From: Mesorhizobium sp. M8A.F.Ca.ET.218.01.1.1 | GTDB lineage: Bacteria; Pseudomonadota; Alphaproteobacteria; Rhizobiales; Rhizobiaceae | Direction of reading: 5' to 3' | NCBI RefSeq assembly: GCF_004791165.1 | Contig: NZ_SRUZ01000001.1 | Coordinates: 44,382-108,381, forward strand | Length of the DNA: 64,000 nt | Shown: positions 1-8,795 of the stretch, piece after piece | Numbering within the stretch: the stretch's first letter is position 1 | Layout: the number at the start of each line of letters is the position of its first letter | Made by a program: the position numbers and the translations under genes | The notes under the pieces: model-generated | The model's input: only the letters and a program-made list of their open reading frames with translations | Told to the model about the DNA's origin: nothing | The model's database searches: none

Positions 1-1070
1 GGGCGGCCGGCAAGATGGGCTCTGGCGCCGGCGGCACCCGCAACATTTCCGGCACGTCCAACCCGTTGGTCGAACTCGAGCATGAGCTGGCCGACCTGCA
101 CGGCAAGGAAGCCGCCCTGGTCTTCACCTCCGGTTTCGTCTCCAACGAAGCCTCGATCTCGACCATCGCACGGCTTTTGCCCAATTGCCTGATCATCTCG
201 GACGAACTGAACCATGCCTCGATGATCGAAGGCGTGCGGCGCTCAGGTGCCGAGAAGAAGATCTTCCGACACAATGACGTCGCGCATCTGGAAAGCCTTT
301 TGCAGACGGCCGGGCGCGAACGTGCCAAGCTGATCGTCTTCGAAAGCGTCTATTCGATGGATGGCGACATCGCGCCGATCAAGGAGATCGTCGAGTTGGC
401 CGAGCGCTACAACGCCATGACCTATATCGATGAGGTCCATGCCGTGGGCATGTACGGGCCGCGCGGCGGCGGCATCACCGAGCGCGAGGGCCTCGCCGAC
501 CGCATCGACATCATCGAGGGCACGCTGGCCAAGGCCTTCGGCACGCTGGGCGGCTACATCACCGGCACCAGTGCCGTCATCGACGCGGTGCGCTCCTATG
601 CGCCGGGCTTCATCTTCACCACGGCGCTGCCGCCGGCGATCGCCGCCGCGGCCACCACGTCGATCCGTCATCTCAAGCGCTCACAGGCCGAGCGCGACGC
701 CCAGCAGCAGCAGGCGACCCGAACCAAGCAGATCCTGTCCGCCGCCGGCCTGCCGGTGATGGAATCGCCGACCCACATCGTGCCGGTGCTGGTCGGCGAT
801 CCGGAACTCTGCAAGATGGCCAGTGACCGCCTGCTTGGCGTGCACGGCCTCTACATCCAGCCGATCAACTACCCGACCGTGCCGCGCGGCACCGAGCGGC
901 TGCGCATCACGCCGACGCCCTTCCATTCCGATGCGCTGATCGCCGAACTGCAGGACGCGCTGGTCGAGACCTGGGACGCGCTCGGCATCCCCTACGGTTC
1001 GGCGGGACGGCCGGCCGTGGCCAAGAGCGATCGGATCGTTCCGCTGCTGGTGCAAAAATCCGGCGGCTGA
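1..1070 (+). CDS. hemA: 5-aminolevulinate synthase, 5'-truncated by the window edge
   Basis: Condenses glycine and succinyl-CoA to 5-aminolevulinate, the first step of the C4 haem pathway used by alphaproteobacteria. The reading frame is already open at base 3 and the ATG at 15 is internal, so roughly 50-70 N-terminal residues lie outside the window (the family is about 400 aa). Visible signatures are the glycine-rich [13 protein letters not shown] stretch, the [11 protein letters not shown] segment, the [12 protein letters not shown] aspartate loop and the PLP-lysine motif [11 protein letters not shown]. The C-terminal RITPTPFH segment is also typical. In rhizobia hemA often responds to low oxygen, which fits the FixK-type boxes that follow, but its own promoter is not in view. 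Confidence 0.95.
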   Translation, partial: AAGKMGSGAGGTRNISGTSNPLVELEHELADLHGKEAALVFTSGFVSNEASISTIARLLPNCLIISDELNHASMIEGVRRSGAEKKIFRHNDVAHLESLLQTAGRERAKLIVFESVYSMDGDIAPIKEIVELAERYNAMTYIDEVHAVGMYGPRGGGITEREGLADRIDIIEGTLAKAFGTLGGYITGTSAVIDAVRSYAPGFIFTTALPPAIAAAATTSIRHLKRSQAERDAQQQQATRTKQILSAAGLPVMESPTHIVPVLVGDPELCKMASDRLLGVHGLYIQPINYPTVPRGTERLRITPTPFHSDALIAELQDALVETWDALGIPYGSAGRPAVAKSDRIVPLLVQKSGG

Positions 1071-1183
1071 AACCCGCCGCTTGCGCAAACGGTGTTCGTC
1101 CCCTTTGCCAGCTGGTGCGCGGCCTCCTCGAACTGGTCGAGGCGGCTGTAGAAAACAATCGGGGCGACGCACTTTTGAACGAT

Positions 1184-1197
1184 TTGATCCTGCTCAA
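1184..1197. promoter_or_regulatory. FixK/FNR-like box upstream of the DUF2267 operon
   Basis: TTGATCCTGCTCAA fits the rhizobial FixK pattern TTGA/C-N6-T/GCAA. It lies 58 bp before the ATG of the DUF2267 gene, a distance suited to activation by a Crp/Fnr protein. The rest of the 184-bp gap after hemA shows no convincing gene. Confidence 0.6.
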
Positions 1198-1254
1198 TGC
1201 TCAAAGCCTTTCGATGCCTGAGAATGGAGTTCAAATCTTCGAGGAGCATCCGCC

Positions 1255-1689
1255 ATGGGTCATATTTCCCACACGTCCTTTGCTGACTTCACGCACGCTG
1301 GCCAGCAGGCGCAACAATGGGTCAAGGAGCTCGCCAAGGACCTCTGCTGGAGCGAACCGAGCGCGTGCCGTCTCCTGAGATCCGTTCTACACACGGTGCG
1401 GGATTGGCTTTCGCCAGCAGAAATGGCCGATCTCTCGGCGCAACTGCCTGTTTTGGTCCGCGGCATCTATTTCGAAGGCTGGAACCCCGCGGTGCCTGCG
1501 CATGAGCGCACCAAGCGCGACTTTATTATCAGCGTCAGAAACAGTTTCGGCTACGATGAGGAGATCGATTTCGATGTCGCGATCAGTGCCGTTTTCAAGC
1601 TTCTCGACCGTCACATTTCGCATGGCGAGATCGTACAGGTCAGAAACTCGATGAAGAAGTCGCTGCGAAAACTGTGGCCGGTGGATTGA
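1255..1689 (+). CDS. DUF2267 domain protein
   Basis: A 144-residue soluble protein of the DUF2267 family. It is predicted to be largely helical, with repeated acidic and aromatic helices such as VLHTVRDWLSPAEMADLSAQ followed by LPVLVRGIYFEGWNP. The start is supported by GAGGAG about 8 bp before the ATG. It is the first gene of a tight run with the phosphoribosyltransferase (3-bp gap) and the FMN-binding protein (1-bp overlap), all behind the box at 1184. The molecular function of the family is unknown. Its placement beside stress-type genes suggests a stress or low-oxygen role, which is inference. Confidence 0.85.
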   Translation: MGHISHTSFADFTHAGQQAQQWVKELAKDLCWSEPSACRLLRSVLHTVRDWLSPAEMADLSAQLPVLVRGIYFEGWNPAVPAHERTKRDFIISVRNSFGYDEEIDFDVAISAVFKLLDRHISHGEIVQVRNSMKKSLRKLWPVD

Positions 1690-1692
1690 CCG

Positions 1693-2391
1693 ATGTTCCG
1701 CGACCGGGAAGACGCTGGAGCGAAGCTTGGCCTGGAACTGAGCAGGCTTCAATTGCATCACCCGATCGTACTGGCATTACCGCGCGGCGGCGTGCCCGTC
1801 GCAGTGGAAGTGGCCAAAGCCCTCCACGCTCCTCTTGATCTGCTTATCATCCGCAAGGTGGGCGCCCCGGGCAATCCCGAGCTGGCTGTTGCCGCAATCG
1901 TCGATGGCGACCCTGGGGAGGTCGTGCTGAACCGTGAGATTGTCGAGACCTATGCACTCGACGAAAGCGAGCTACGTGTCTTGATTGCAAATGAGCGGCC
2001 AGAACTCGAACGCCGGCGCGCTGCCTATCGCTGGAAGACCAGACCGATCTCGATTGCGGGAAAGACCGCGATCATCGTCGATGACGGGGCCGCGACCGGT
2101 ACGACCATGAAAATCGCGATCCGCGCCCTCAAGCGCCGGTCACCGAGGGAAATCGTCGTGGCAATTCCTGTTTCACCGCAAGAGACGGTCGTTGAACTGG
2201 AACAGGAAGCGGACCGTGTGGTTTGCCTTAGTCAGCCAGGACAGTTCCGGGCCTTGGGCCACCACTATCTGCGGTTCCCGCGGCTCTCTGACAACGACGT
2301 TGTCTTCGCTATGGACGAGGCTGCCCAACTGTACAAAACTGGCCAGCGGCACGTTTCCGGCCTAGCCGTAAAGAACAGGAGATCGCACTAA
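1693..2391 (+). CDS. Phosphoribosyltransferase-domain protein
   Basis: A type I PRTase fold protein of 232 residues. The PRPP-binding loop is clear as AIIVDDGAATGTTM (about residues 125-138), with two acidic residues followed by the GxxTGTT turn. An early LPRGGVPVAVEVA segment matches the stand-alone predicted phosphoribosyltransferases that are often found next to stress and low-oxygen genes. The substrate base cannot be told from sequence. The stop codon overlaps the next start as TAATG, so the two are probably translationally coupled. Confidence 0.85.
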   Translation: MFRDREDAGAKLGLELSRLQLHHPIVLALPRGGVPVAVEVAKALHAPLDLLIIRKVGAPGNPELAVAAIVDGDPGEVVLNREIVETYALDESELRVLIANERPELERRRAAYRWKTRPISIAGKTAIIVDDGAATGTTMKIAIRALKRRSPREIVVAIPVSPQETVVELEQEADRVVCLSQPGQFRALGHHYLRFPRLSDNDVVFAMDEAAQLYKTGQRHVSGLAVKNRRSH

Positions 2392-2837
2392 TGCAGATCC
2401 GCACGCTTTCGGCTTTGGAATGTACCAAATTGCTGACGGCCAATCGTGTTGGCCATCTGGCATGCGCTAAGGATGGGCAGCCCTATGTCGTGCCCTTCCA
2501 CTACGCCCATTCGGACGCTCATCTTTACGCGTTTTCCATGCCGGGCAAAAAGATCGAATGGATGCGGTCCAATCCGCTGGTGTCCGTCCAGGTGGACGAA
2601 CATGGCCAGGGCCGAGGATGGAGAAGTGTCATTGTCGATGGCCGATATGAAGAGCTGCCCGACCGGATCGGCCACAAGCTTCAAAGGGACCATGCCTGGT
2701 CGGTGTTGAGCAAGCACACCGACTGGTGGGAGCCCGGCGCACTCAAGCCGGTCACTCCTCCCGCGGCCGACAATGCACCGCATGTTTTCTTCCGGATTCT
2801 GATCGAGCAGGTGTCCGGTCGAGAGGCGAGCGAGTAA
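2391..2837 (+). CDS. Pyridoxamine 5'-phosphate oxidase-like FMN-binding protein
   Basis: A 148-residue split beta-barrel flavoprotein of the PNPOx-like superfamily (the group once called nitroimidazole-resistance proteins). The N-terminal segment LLTANRVGHLACAKDGQPYV and the following VPFHYAHSDAHLYAFSMPGKK correspond to the FMN-binding strands. The FMN phosphate contact is probably in the GKKIEWMR stretch. Its likely role is redox or flavin-dependent reduction of an unidentified small substrate in the cytoplasm. It is the last gene of the box-1184 operon, and a perfect 14-bp hairpin follows it. Confidence 0.85.
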   Translation: MQIRTLSALECTKLLTANRVGHLACAKDGQPYVVPFHYAHSDAHLYAFSMPGKKIEWMRSNPLVSVQVDEHGQGRGWRSVIVDGRYEELPDRIGHKLQRDHAWSVLSKHTDWWEPGALKPVTPPAADNAPHVFFRILIEQVSGREASE

Positions 2838-2864
2838 GTCCGCAACCCTTCGCTACAGGAACGA

Positions 2865-2897
2865 GAGCGGGCCGGCGCAAACTGCGCCGGCCCGCTC
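2865..2897. terminator. Bidirectional hairpin terminator
   Basis: A perfect 14-bp inverted repeat (arms 2865-2878 and 2884-2897, arm GAGCGGGCCGGCGC) around an AAACT loop. It lies between the converging FMN-binding and universal stress protein genes. A pyrimidine-rich tract follows on the plus strand. Confidence 0.75.
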
Positions 2898-2911
2898 TTC
2901 CCTGTGAATTG

Positions 2912-3748
2912 CTATCGCGCCATGAAGACCGGCAACGATTGACCTTCAAGCATCGACTTGGTGACCCCACCGAAAATCCGTTCGCGCAACCGGCAATGAC
3001 CGTAGGCGCCCGTGACCATCAGCTCAGCCGCAACGTCGCCGGCATGCTGGCGAAGCACATCGGCAACCGAATGGTTCGCGCTCGGCAGCCGGTCGACCGT
3101 AACCTTCACGCCATGCCGGGCAAGATAGGCCGCGGCATCTGCACCCGGCTCCTCGCCATGATGGAACTCATCTTCAATAGGATCGACGATGACAAGGCGC
3201 ACATCTTCGGCGCCCTTCAGCATATCGAGGGACTCGCGGACGGCGCGCGATGACTCAAGGCGGGCGTCCCATGCAACGAGGACGCGTTTCGGCTTCAGCG
3301 TCGGCCGCGTGCCCTCGGGAACGAGCAGAATAGGCTTTCCCGACGAGAACAGCGTGCCCTCGATGACTTTATCCTTCAGCGTATGGCTTGCCAGCAAATC
3401 TGGCCCGAGAATGGTCAGATCGGCGTAGCGGGCACGCCTTCCGATGACGTCGTCCGCCCACCCCGTGTCGGGATAGTCGTCGCTCAGATCGGCCGATACG
3501 GCGCTCTGGGAGAGAAAGCCGGCGACATCCGAAATTCTCTTCTCGAGCCTTTTCAGCTCGGCCTGGCGTTCCTCCAGCCAGGCAGGCGAAACGACAGCGG
3601 CATACTCGCCGCCTGAGGGCGGCGCGGCAAGCTCGAGAACGAGCACGGAGAGATGGGCGCCGACCTGTTCGCACAGCGAGGCGGCTAGCTTGAGATCACC
3701 TTCACCCTGGTTCGGCCCGGTAACCGTAAGCAAGGTCCTGAAAGTCAC
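2912..3748 (-). CDS. Universal stress protein, two Usp domains
   Basis: A 278-residue tandem UspA-fold protein. The C-terminal domain keeps the ATP-binding pattern G-2x-G-9x-G (GAYGHCRLRERIFGG, about residues 248-262). The N-terminal domain is more divergent. The start codon is GTG with AGGAG about 8 bp upstream, and no better start was seen. It reads away from the cytochrome c gene, and two FixK/FNR-like boxes sit in the shared 175-bp promoter region, the nearer one (3822) about 75 bp from its start. Usp proteins of this kind are commonly induced by oxygen limitation and support survival. The exact role is unknown. Confidence 0.88.
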   Translation of the reverse strand: MTFRTLLTVTGPNQGEGDLKLAASLCEQVGAHLSVLVLELAAPPSGGEYAAVVSPAWLEERQAELKRLEKRISDVAGFLSQSAVSADLSDDYPDTGWADDVIGRRARYADLTILGPDLLASHTLKDKVIEGTLFSSGKPILLVPEGTRPTLKPKRVLVAWDARLESSRAVRESLDMLKGAEDVRLVIVDPIEDEFHHGEEPGADAAAYLARHGVKVTVDRLPSANHSVADVLRQHAGDVAAELMVTGAYGHCRLRERIFGGVTKSMLEGQSLPVFMAR

Positions 3749-3821
3749 GGCGGCAACTCCTGATTTCGATTGAAGGATCAGTCGTGGTTTCAGTCATTAG
3801 CGAGGCTGCCCGATGCGTTCA

Positions 3822-3835
3822 TTGCGCTGAATCAA
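3822..3835. promoter_or_regulatory. FixK/FNR-like box, universal stress protein side
   Basis: TTGCGCTGAATCAA matches TTGC-N6-TCAA. It is 74 bp from the GTG of the minus-strand usp gene and could serve either divergent promoter. Confidence 0.5.
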
Positions 3836-3856
3836 ATACCGTGACCGCGGCGGCAT

Positions 3857-3870
3857 TTGATCCGCATCAA
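3857..3870. promoter_or_regulatory. Perfect FixK/FNR box, cytochrome c side
   Basis: TTGATCCGCATCAA is a perfect TTGAT-N4-ATCAA palindrome, 53 bp before the cytochrome c ATG and about 110 bp from the usp start. Confidence 0.75.
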
Positions 3871-3923
3871 CGCACTAGCAAACCAGGGCTGTAGGTTTCA
3901 GTCGATCAGTCGGGGAAACGCAG

Positions 3924-4322
3924 ATGAAATTCCTGATCGCGGCGATTTTGGCGGGATTGGCCCTCAACGCAGCTGGCGCCCAGGAACTCGGCAACGGCAA
4001 GGCGGAATACATGAACTCATGCGCCGTCTGCCATGGCCTTGAAGGCAAGGGGGACGGCCCGTTGGGCGACGAGTTGTTGAAGCGGCCAAGCGACCTGACG
4101 CGCCTCTCCAGGCGCAATGGCGGCGAATTCCCTTATTGGCGCGTCTTTGCCGTCATCGACGGCCGCGGCATGGTGCCGGCGCATGGCAATCGCGACATGC
4201 CGGTCTGGGGTCGGCAATTCCTTCCGGGTGACGTGAAGAAATATGGCCCGAATGCCGGGGAAATCGTCACCAGGGAACGGATCCATGATCTGGCCGGTTA
4301 TGTCGAGACGTTGCAGCAATGA
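3924..4322 (+). CDS. Small periplasmic class I cytochrome c
   Basis: 132 residues with a signal peptide (MKFLIAAILAGLALNAAGA, cleavage probably near AGA-QE). One haem-attachment motif CAVCH is present (Cys33, Cys36, His37), and a likely distal methionine lies in NRDMPVWG. It is expected to carry electrons in the periplasm. The gene sits directly behind a perfect FixK/FNR box, so low-oxygen induction is likely. The stop overlaps the start of the fused kinase gene by 4 bp (ATGA). That coupling is unusual because the partners work in different compartments. Confidence 0.88.
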   Translation: MKFLIAAILAGLALNAAGAQELGNGKAEYMNSCAVCHGLEGKGDGPLGDELLKRPSDLTRLSRRNGGEFPYWRVFAVIDGRGMVPAHGNRDMPVWGRQFLPGDVKKYGPNAGEIVTRERIHDLAGYVETLQQ

Positions 4323-5929
4323 AAACAGAGGGCGCAAACAGTCTCCGCACGACACAGGCATCGATGAGGCCGGACATGGTCGTTGACGAGCAGCAATCCG
4401 CTACGGCGTTCCTGCTTGATCCCGCCTCCTATGGCATGGCCGGACAGGTCGAAGCGATCGAGACTCATATCTCGCGAATTTTCTTGATCGATGGACGTGC
4501 CTTTAAGATGAAACGGGCGGTCAAGCTGCCCTATGTCGATTTCTCGACGCCAGCACTAAGGCTGGCCGCTTGCGAAAAAGAGGTGGAACTCAACGCCAGG
4601 ACCGCACCCGGCCTCTATCTGGGCGTGCGGCGCATTACCCGCGAAGTCGACGGCAAACTCGTTTTCGATGGCGCTGGCCAAATGGTCGATGCGGTGATCG
4701 AGATGGTCCGGTTTGATCAGTCGAGGCTCCTTGATCGGATGGCGACCGCGGGAGAACTGACGCCAGCGCTGATGACGGCGGTCGCACGCATGATCGTGGG
4801 ACATCACCGTGCGGCGCCGAAGATCCACAACGGAACCGGCTCATTCAATTTGATGGGCGTGCTCGACATCAACGAGGCCGGCTTTGGCACCAGTCACGTT
4901 TTTACAAAACGAGAGATCGAGACGTTTGCCCGGGCTTTCCGCACCGCACTCGCGCGCCATTCCGGATTGCTGGATCGCCGGGAGGCCGCGGGCAAGATCC
5001 GCCAGTGTCATGGCGATCTGCACCTGCGCAACATCTGCCTTTTCGATGGCGAGCCTCGCCTCTTCGATTGCATCGAATTCAATGACCAGATCGCCAGCAT
5101 CGATGTTCTGTACGACCTTGCCTTCTTGCTGATGGACCTTTGGCATCGCCGTTTCCCAGAGCTCGCCAATCTCGTGATGAACCGCTACCTCGACGAGGCC
5201 GATGACGAGGATGGCTTTGTCCTGCTGCCTTTCTTCATGGCGGTGCGGGCGGCTGTGCGCGCGCATGTCACCGCCACCCAGGTCGAGGAAGGCAGCGCCG
5301 ATTCCGGCAAATTGACTGCCGAGGCCCGATCCTATTTCGAACTGGCCCGAACATTTCTGCAGCAAACGCCGCCCAGGCTCGTTGCCATCGGCGGTCTCAG
5401 TGGTTCAGGCAAGACGACCATTGCCGAGGCGCTCGCCGCCCATATCGGTGCGCCGCCCGGTGCGCGCATAGTCGAAAGCGACCGCATCCGCAAAGCGATG
5501 CACGGCGTGCCCGCCGAGGCCAGGCTGCCGGACAAGGCCTATCGTCCTGATGTGTCCGATCGCGTCTACAACGAAATGGCATGGCGCGCCGGCTTGATTC
5601 TCTCCGAGGGTGGCTCGGTTGTAGCTGATGCGGTTTTCGACAGACCGGCCGATCGTGAGCGGATCGAGAAGGCGGCGCGAGACCGGGGTATTCCATTCTT
5701 CGGTTTCTGGCTGGAGGCGGATCCACTCGTCCTTTGGCGACGGGTCAGCGAACGCAAGGGCGGTCCCTCGGATGCAACGATCGATATCCTTTCGCGTCAA
5801 TTGCAGCGAAAAGCCGGCCAGGCCAGCTGGCGCAGGACCGATTCCGATCGAAAGGCCGTCGACATTGCCGCGGAACTGAGGAGATGTTGGCAGCGCGATG
5901 CTTCCGAAACCCTGTGCACGGCCTCCTGA
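4319..5929 (+). CDS. Fused APH-like kinase and P-loop ATPase domain protein
   Basis: 536 residues with two domains. The N-terminal half is an aminoglycoside-phosphotransferase-like kinase with the catalytic loop HGDLHLRNI (from about residue 231) and a DCIEFN metal-binding segment. The C-terminal part is an AAA_33/zeta-toxin-like P-loop domain with GGLSGSGKTT (about 358-367). This architecture is known across proteobacteria, but its substrate is not established. The start ATG overlaps the cytochrome c stop. A later in-frame Met (MRPDMVVDE) could also start translation. It converges with the acyl-CoA synthetase gene, leaving only 19 bp. Confidence 0.85.
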   Translation: MKTEGANSLRTTQASMRPDMVVDEQQSATAFLLDPASYGMAGQVEAIETHISRIFLIDGRAFKMKRAVKLPYVDFSTPALRLAACEKEVELNARTAPGLYLGVRRITREVDGKLVFDGAGQMVDAVIEMVRFDQSRLLDRMATAGELTPALMTAVARMIVGHHRAAPKIHNGTGSFNLMGVLDINEAGFGTSHVFTKREIETFARAFRTALARHSGLLDRREAAGKIRQCHGDLHLRNICLFDGEPRLFDCIEFNDQIASIDVLYDLAFLLMDLWHRRFPELANLVMNRYLDEADDEDGFVLLPFFMAVRAAVRAHVTATQVEEGSADSGKLTAEARSYFELARTFLQQTPPRLVAIGGLSGSGKTTIAEALAAHIGAPPGARIVESDRIRKAMHGVPAEARLPDKAYRPDVSDRVYNEMAWRAGLILSEGGSVVADAVFDRPADRERIEKAARDRGIPFFGFWLEADPLVLWRRVSERKGGPSDATIDILSRQLQRKAGQASWRRTDSDRKAVDIAAELRRCWQRDASETLCTAS

Positions 5930-5948
5930 CTGTTGCGGATGATTGACC

Positions 5949-8630
5949 TCAACCGAGTTCGAGCTTGGCCTCGACAAGCCCTGGCTCGTTCGGAAGATGC
6001 ATCAAGGAGAAGCCGAATTCACGGCACATTGCCAGCATCTTGCTGTTTTCACTGAGCACGATACCTCCGATGCGGCGGATCCCATCGGCCTTTGCATAAT
6101 CGACGATCTGGCTGAGCAACTCCCAACTTAGGCCATGACCCTGCAAGTCCGTCCGCACCAGCAATGCGTATTCGGCGCTGACGTGGTCGGGATCGCAGGA
6201 CAACCGGCTGATGCCCGCCAGCGCGCCAGTGCTCTTGTCCAATGCTACGAAAGCCATATTGCGGTCGTAGTCGAGCTGGGTGAGCCGCTTCAACACCTGA
6301 TCGGAGAAGCTTTTTCGCGGCGAAAGGAAACGCAGGCGCAAATCGTCAGACGAAATTTTGGCCAGGAATTCGGGATAGAGCGCGATGTCGGTCGGCTTGA
6401 TCGGCCGGACGTGATAATGCGCGCCACCTGCCGACGTTTCCTTCTCCCAACCTGACGGGTAGGGCCGGATGCACAGTGCAGGATTCGGCCCAGGTTCCTC
6501 CACCCGCTTCGGTTCGATCTCGATGCGTGCATCGAGCGCGATCACGCCGGCGGTGTCCGCGAGCAACGGATTGATGTCCATTGATACGAGGCACGGAAAG
6601 TCGACAACCATCTGCGATAGGCCGTTGAGCGCCGCAACGATCGCCTGCAGATCCGCGGGTTTGCGATCGCGGAATCCGTCGAGCAGCCGACCGATCCGCG
6701 TTTGCCCGATCAGGTCACCGGCAAGAACTTCGTCGAGCGGAGGCAACGCGATCGCGGTATCGTCCATCACCTCAACGGCGACGCCACCCGCCCCGAACAG
6801 GAGAACCGGACCGAAAATCGAATCATGGCTGACACCAAGGATCAGTTCCTGAGCCTGTTTTCGCACCACCATCGGCTGTACGGCATAACCCTCGATATCG
6901 GCCTGAGGATCGTGCTTATGCAACCGGGCCTCGATTGCGCGTGCTGCCTCCTCGGCTGCCGCCGCGGCTGCAATGCCGAGCACCACCCCGCCAATGTCCG
7001 ACTTGTGCGAGATCGCCTTTGACAGCAGCTTGACGACGACCTGCTCGGATGTCTTGAGAAGCCGGCCGGCCGCCTGCCCCACTTTGGCAGGGGATCTGGC
7101 GATGATCGTTTCGGGCACCGGGATGCCGTAGGAGGAAATCGCCGCCTTGGCCTCGGGCTCGGTCAGCATGCGCCGGCCTTCCCTGGCGACCTGCCTGAAT
7201 AGGGCAAGCACCGCTTCTCGACCGCTCGTGGCGGCCTCGCCGTGGCTCGACGGCGTACGCAGCAGGGCCCGCTGGGCTCGCGACCAGTCGGCGAGGTAGG
7301 ATACGGCCGTCGCGGCATCGGCGGGTGTCTCGAGGCTGGCAATCCCCGCGTCCTGAAGGATACGTCGCCCTTCGCGCGCCGTGTGTTCGCCAAGCCAGCA
7401 GGTCAGGACCGGTTTGCCGCCGATCTTACCGTCCTGCGCGAGCGTTGCCACCGCGCTTGCCGCGGCGAGCGGCGAGCCGAGCCCGGTCGGGCAGTTCATG
7501 ACCAGGACAACGTCGGTCCCGGCATCGGCCGCGATGGCCTCGACCGCGACCCGGTAGCGCTCAGGCGGAGCGTCGCCGATGATGTCGACCGGATTGGCAT
7601 GCGACCATGTGGCCGGCAGGACGGCATCCAGGCGGGCAATCGTTCCCGGCGCGAGTTCGGCCAACTCCCCGTTGCAGTCGATAAGTTGGTCGACGGCAAG
7701 CACGCCGGCGCCACCGCCATTGGTGACGATGCCGACGCGGGCTCGCTCCAGCGGAGCAAAGCGGGCGGTCGTTTCAACCGCGTCGAACAACTCGGCCAGG
7801 CCTTCGACGCGCAGGATGCCCGCGCGCCGCAATGCGGCATCGACGACACGATCCGCGCCCGACAGCGCGCCGGTATGGGTCGCGGCCGCTTTGGCCGCCT
7901 GCTCGTGCCGACCCGACTTGATGACGATCACCGGCTTGAGGCGCGCGGCGGCGCGCGCCGCCGACATGAACTTGCGCGGATTGGGAATGGTTTCGAGATA
8001 CATCACGATGGCGTGGGTGTGCATGTCGCCCGCCAGCATGTCGAGGCAGTCCCCCACATCGACATCGGCCATGTCGCCAAGGGAGACGATCTGCGAGAAG
8101 CCGACATTGTTGTCGGCCGCCCAGTCGATCAGCGATGTGGCAATGGCGCCGGATTGCGACAGCAGTGCGATGTTGCCGGACTTCGCGGCCATATGCGCAA
8201 ATCCGGCATTTAGCTTCATCGGCGGGATCATCAGCCCGACCGTGTTCGGCCCGATGATGCGGAAGAGCGTGGGCTTGGCAGCGTCCAGCATCGCCTGACG
8301 CAGGCCATTCTCGCGCGTAAGCCCGGCAGTGATCACGACCGCCGTCCGCGTGCCCTTTTCAGCAAGGTCGCGCACGATGCCGGGAACTGTCTCAGGCGGC
8401 GTAACGATGACACCAAGGTCTGGGACGTCAGGCAGATCCGCCGCTTCAGCATAGCATTGCCGATCGGCGATCTGCGAATATTTCGGGTTGACCGGCCAGA
8501 TGTCGCCCTCGAAGCCACCGCTGACGATGTTGTCGAAAACGACATGGCCGACGGAGCCTTCGCGCACCGACGCACCGAAGACAGCAACGGACTTCGGGGC
8601 GAACGCATGTTCGAGATTTCGGATCGTCAC
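5949..8630 (-). CDS. ADP-forming acyl-CoA synthetase fused to a GNAT acetyltransferase (Pat/YfiQ-like)
   Basis: 893 residues. From the N-terminus there is a CoA-binding Rossmann domain (SVAVFGASVREGSVGH), a succinyl-CoA-ligase-like middle with LLSQSGAIATSL, an ATP-grasp domain beginning near LTEPEAKAAISSYGIPVP, and a C-terminal GNAT domain (VRPIKPTDIALYPEFLAKI). This is the layout of the Pat/YfiQ protein lysine acetyltransferases, in which the synthetase part may be catalytic or only regulatory. Activity of either half is not shown by sequence alone. The start is GTG with AGGAG about 10 bp upstream. It diverges from the P-type ATPase across a FixK/FNR-like box at 8683. Confidence 0.88.
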   Translation of the reverse strand: MTIRNLEHAFAPKSVAVFGASVREGSVGHVVFDNIVSGGFEGDIWPVNPKYSQIADRQCYAEAADLPDVPDLGVIVTPPETVPGIVRDLAEKGTRTAVVITAGLTRENGLRQAMLDAAKPTLFRIIGPNTVGLMIPPMKLNAGFAHMAAKSGNIALLSQSGAIATSLIDWAADNNVGFSQIVSLGDMADVDVGDCLDMLAGDMHTHAIVMYLETIPNPRKFMSAARAAARLKPVIVIKSGRHEQAAKAAATHTGALSGADRVVDAALRRAGILRVEGLAELFDAVETTARFAPLERARVGIVTNGGGAGVLAVDQLIDCNGELAELAPGTIARLDAVLPATWSHANPVDIIGDAPPERYRVAVEAIAADAGTDVVLVMNCPTGLGSPLAAASAVATLAQDGKIGGKPVLTCWLGEHTAREGRRILQDAGIASLETPADAATAVSYLADWSRAQRALLRTPSSHGEAATSGREAVLALFRQVAREGRRMLTEPEAKAAISSYGIPVPETIIARSPAKVGQAAGRLLKTSEQVVVKLLSKAISHKSDIGGVVLGIAAAAAAEEAARAIEARLHKHDPQADIEGYAVQPMVVRKQAQELILGVSHDSIFGPVLLFGAGGVAVEVMDDTAIALPPLDEVLAGDLIGQTRIGRLLDGFRDRKPADLQAIVAALNGLSQMVVDFPCLVSMDINPLLADTAGVIALDARIEIEPKRVEEPGPNPALCIRPYPSGWEKETSAGGAHYHVRPIKPTDIALYPEFLAKISSDDLRLRFLSPRKSFSDQVLKRLTQLDYDRNMAFVALDKSTGALAGISRLSCDPDHVSAEYALLVRTDLQGHGLSWELLSQIVDYAKADGIRRIGGIVLSENSKMLAMCREFGFSLMHLPNEPGLVEAKLELG

Positions 8631-8682
8631 CCCTTGTGTCTCCTGTTAGCGGCGATAATCGCCGGTCGATCTTGCCCGTTCG

Positions 8683-8696
8683 TTGCGTTGGATCAA
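8683..8696. promoter_or_regulatory. FixK/FNR-like box between the acyl-CoA synthetase and P-type ATPase genes
   Basis: TTGCGTTGGATCAA fits TTGC-N6-TCAA. It is 53 bp from the minus-strand GTG and 100 bp from the ATPase ATG, so it may serve one or both genes. Confidence 0.55.
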
Positions 8697-8795
8697 AGCG
8701 TTCTGTGGTTCTCGCGACTAGCTGTTGCCCGAGTTCGACGCGCTCGTCAGCGCTGACGACAATTGGCGAGCATCGATCAGATCGGAAGGCATCGC

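Noticed and set aside
992..1249. An 85-codon minus-strand frame after hemA
   Set aside because: It overlaps the hemA end, has no clear ribosome-binding site and resembles no family known to me; the gap is short and holds the box at 1184.
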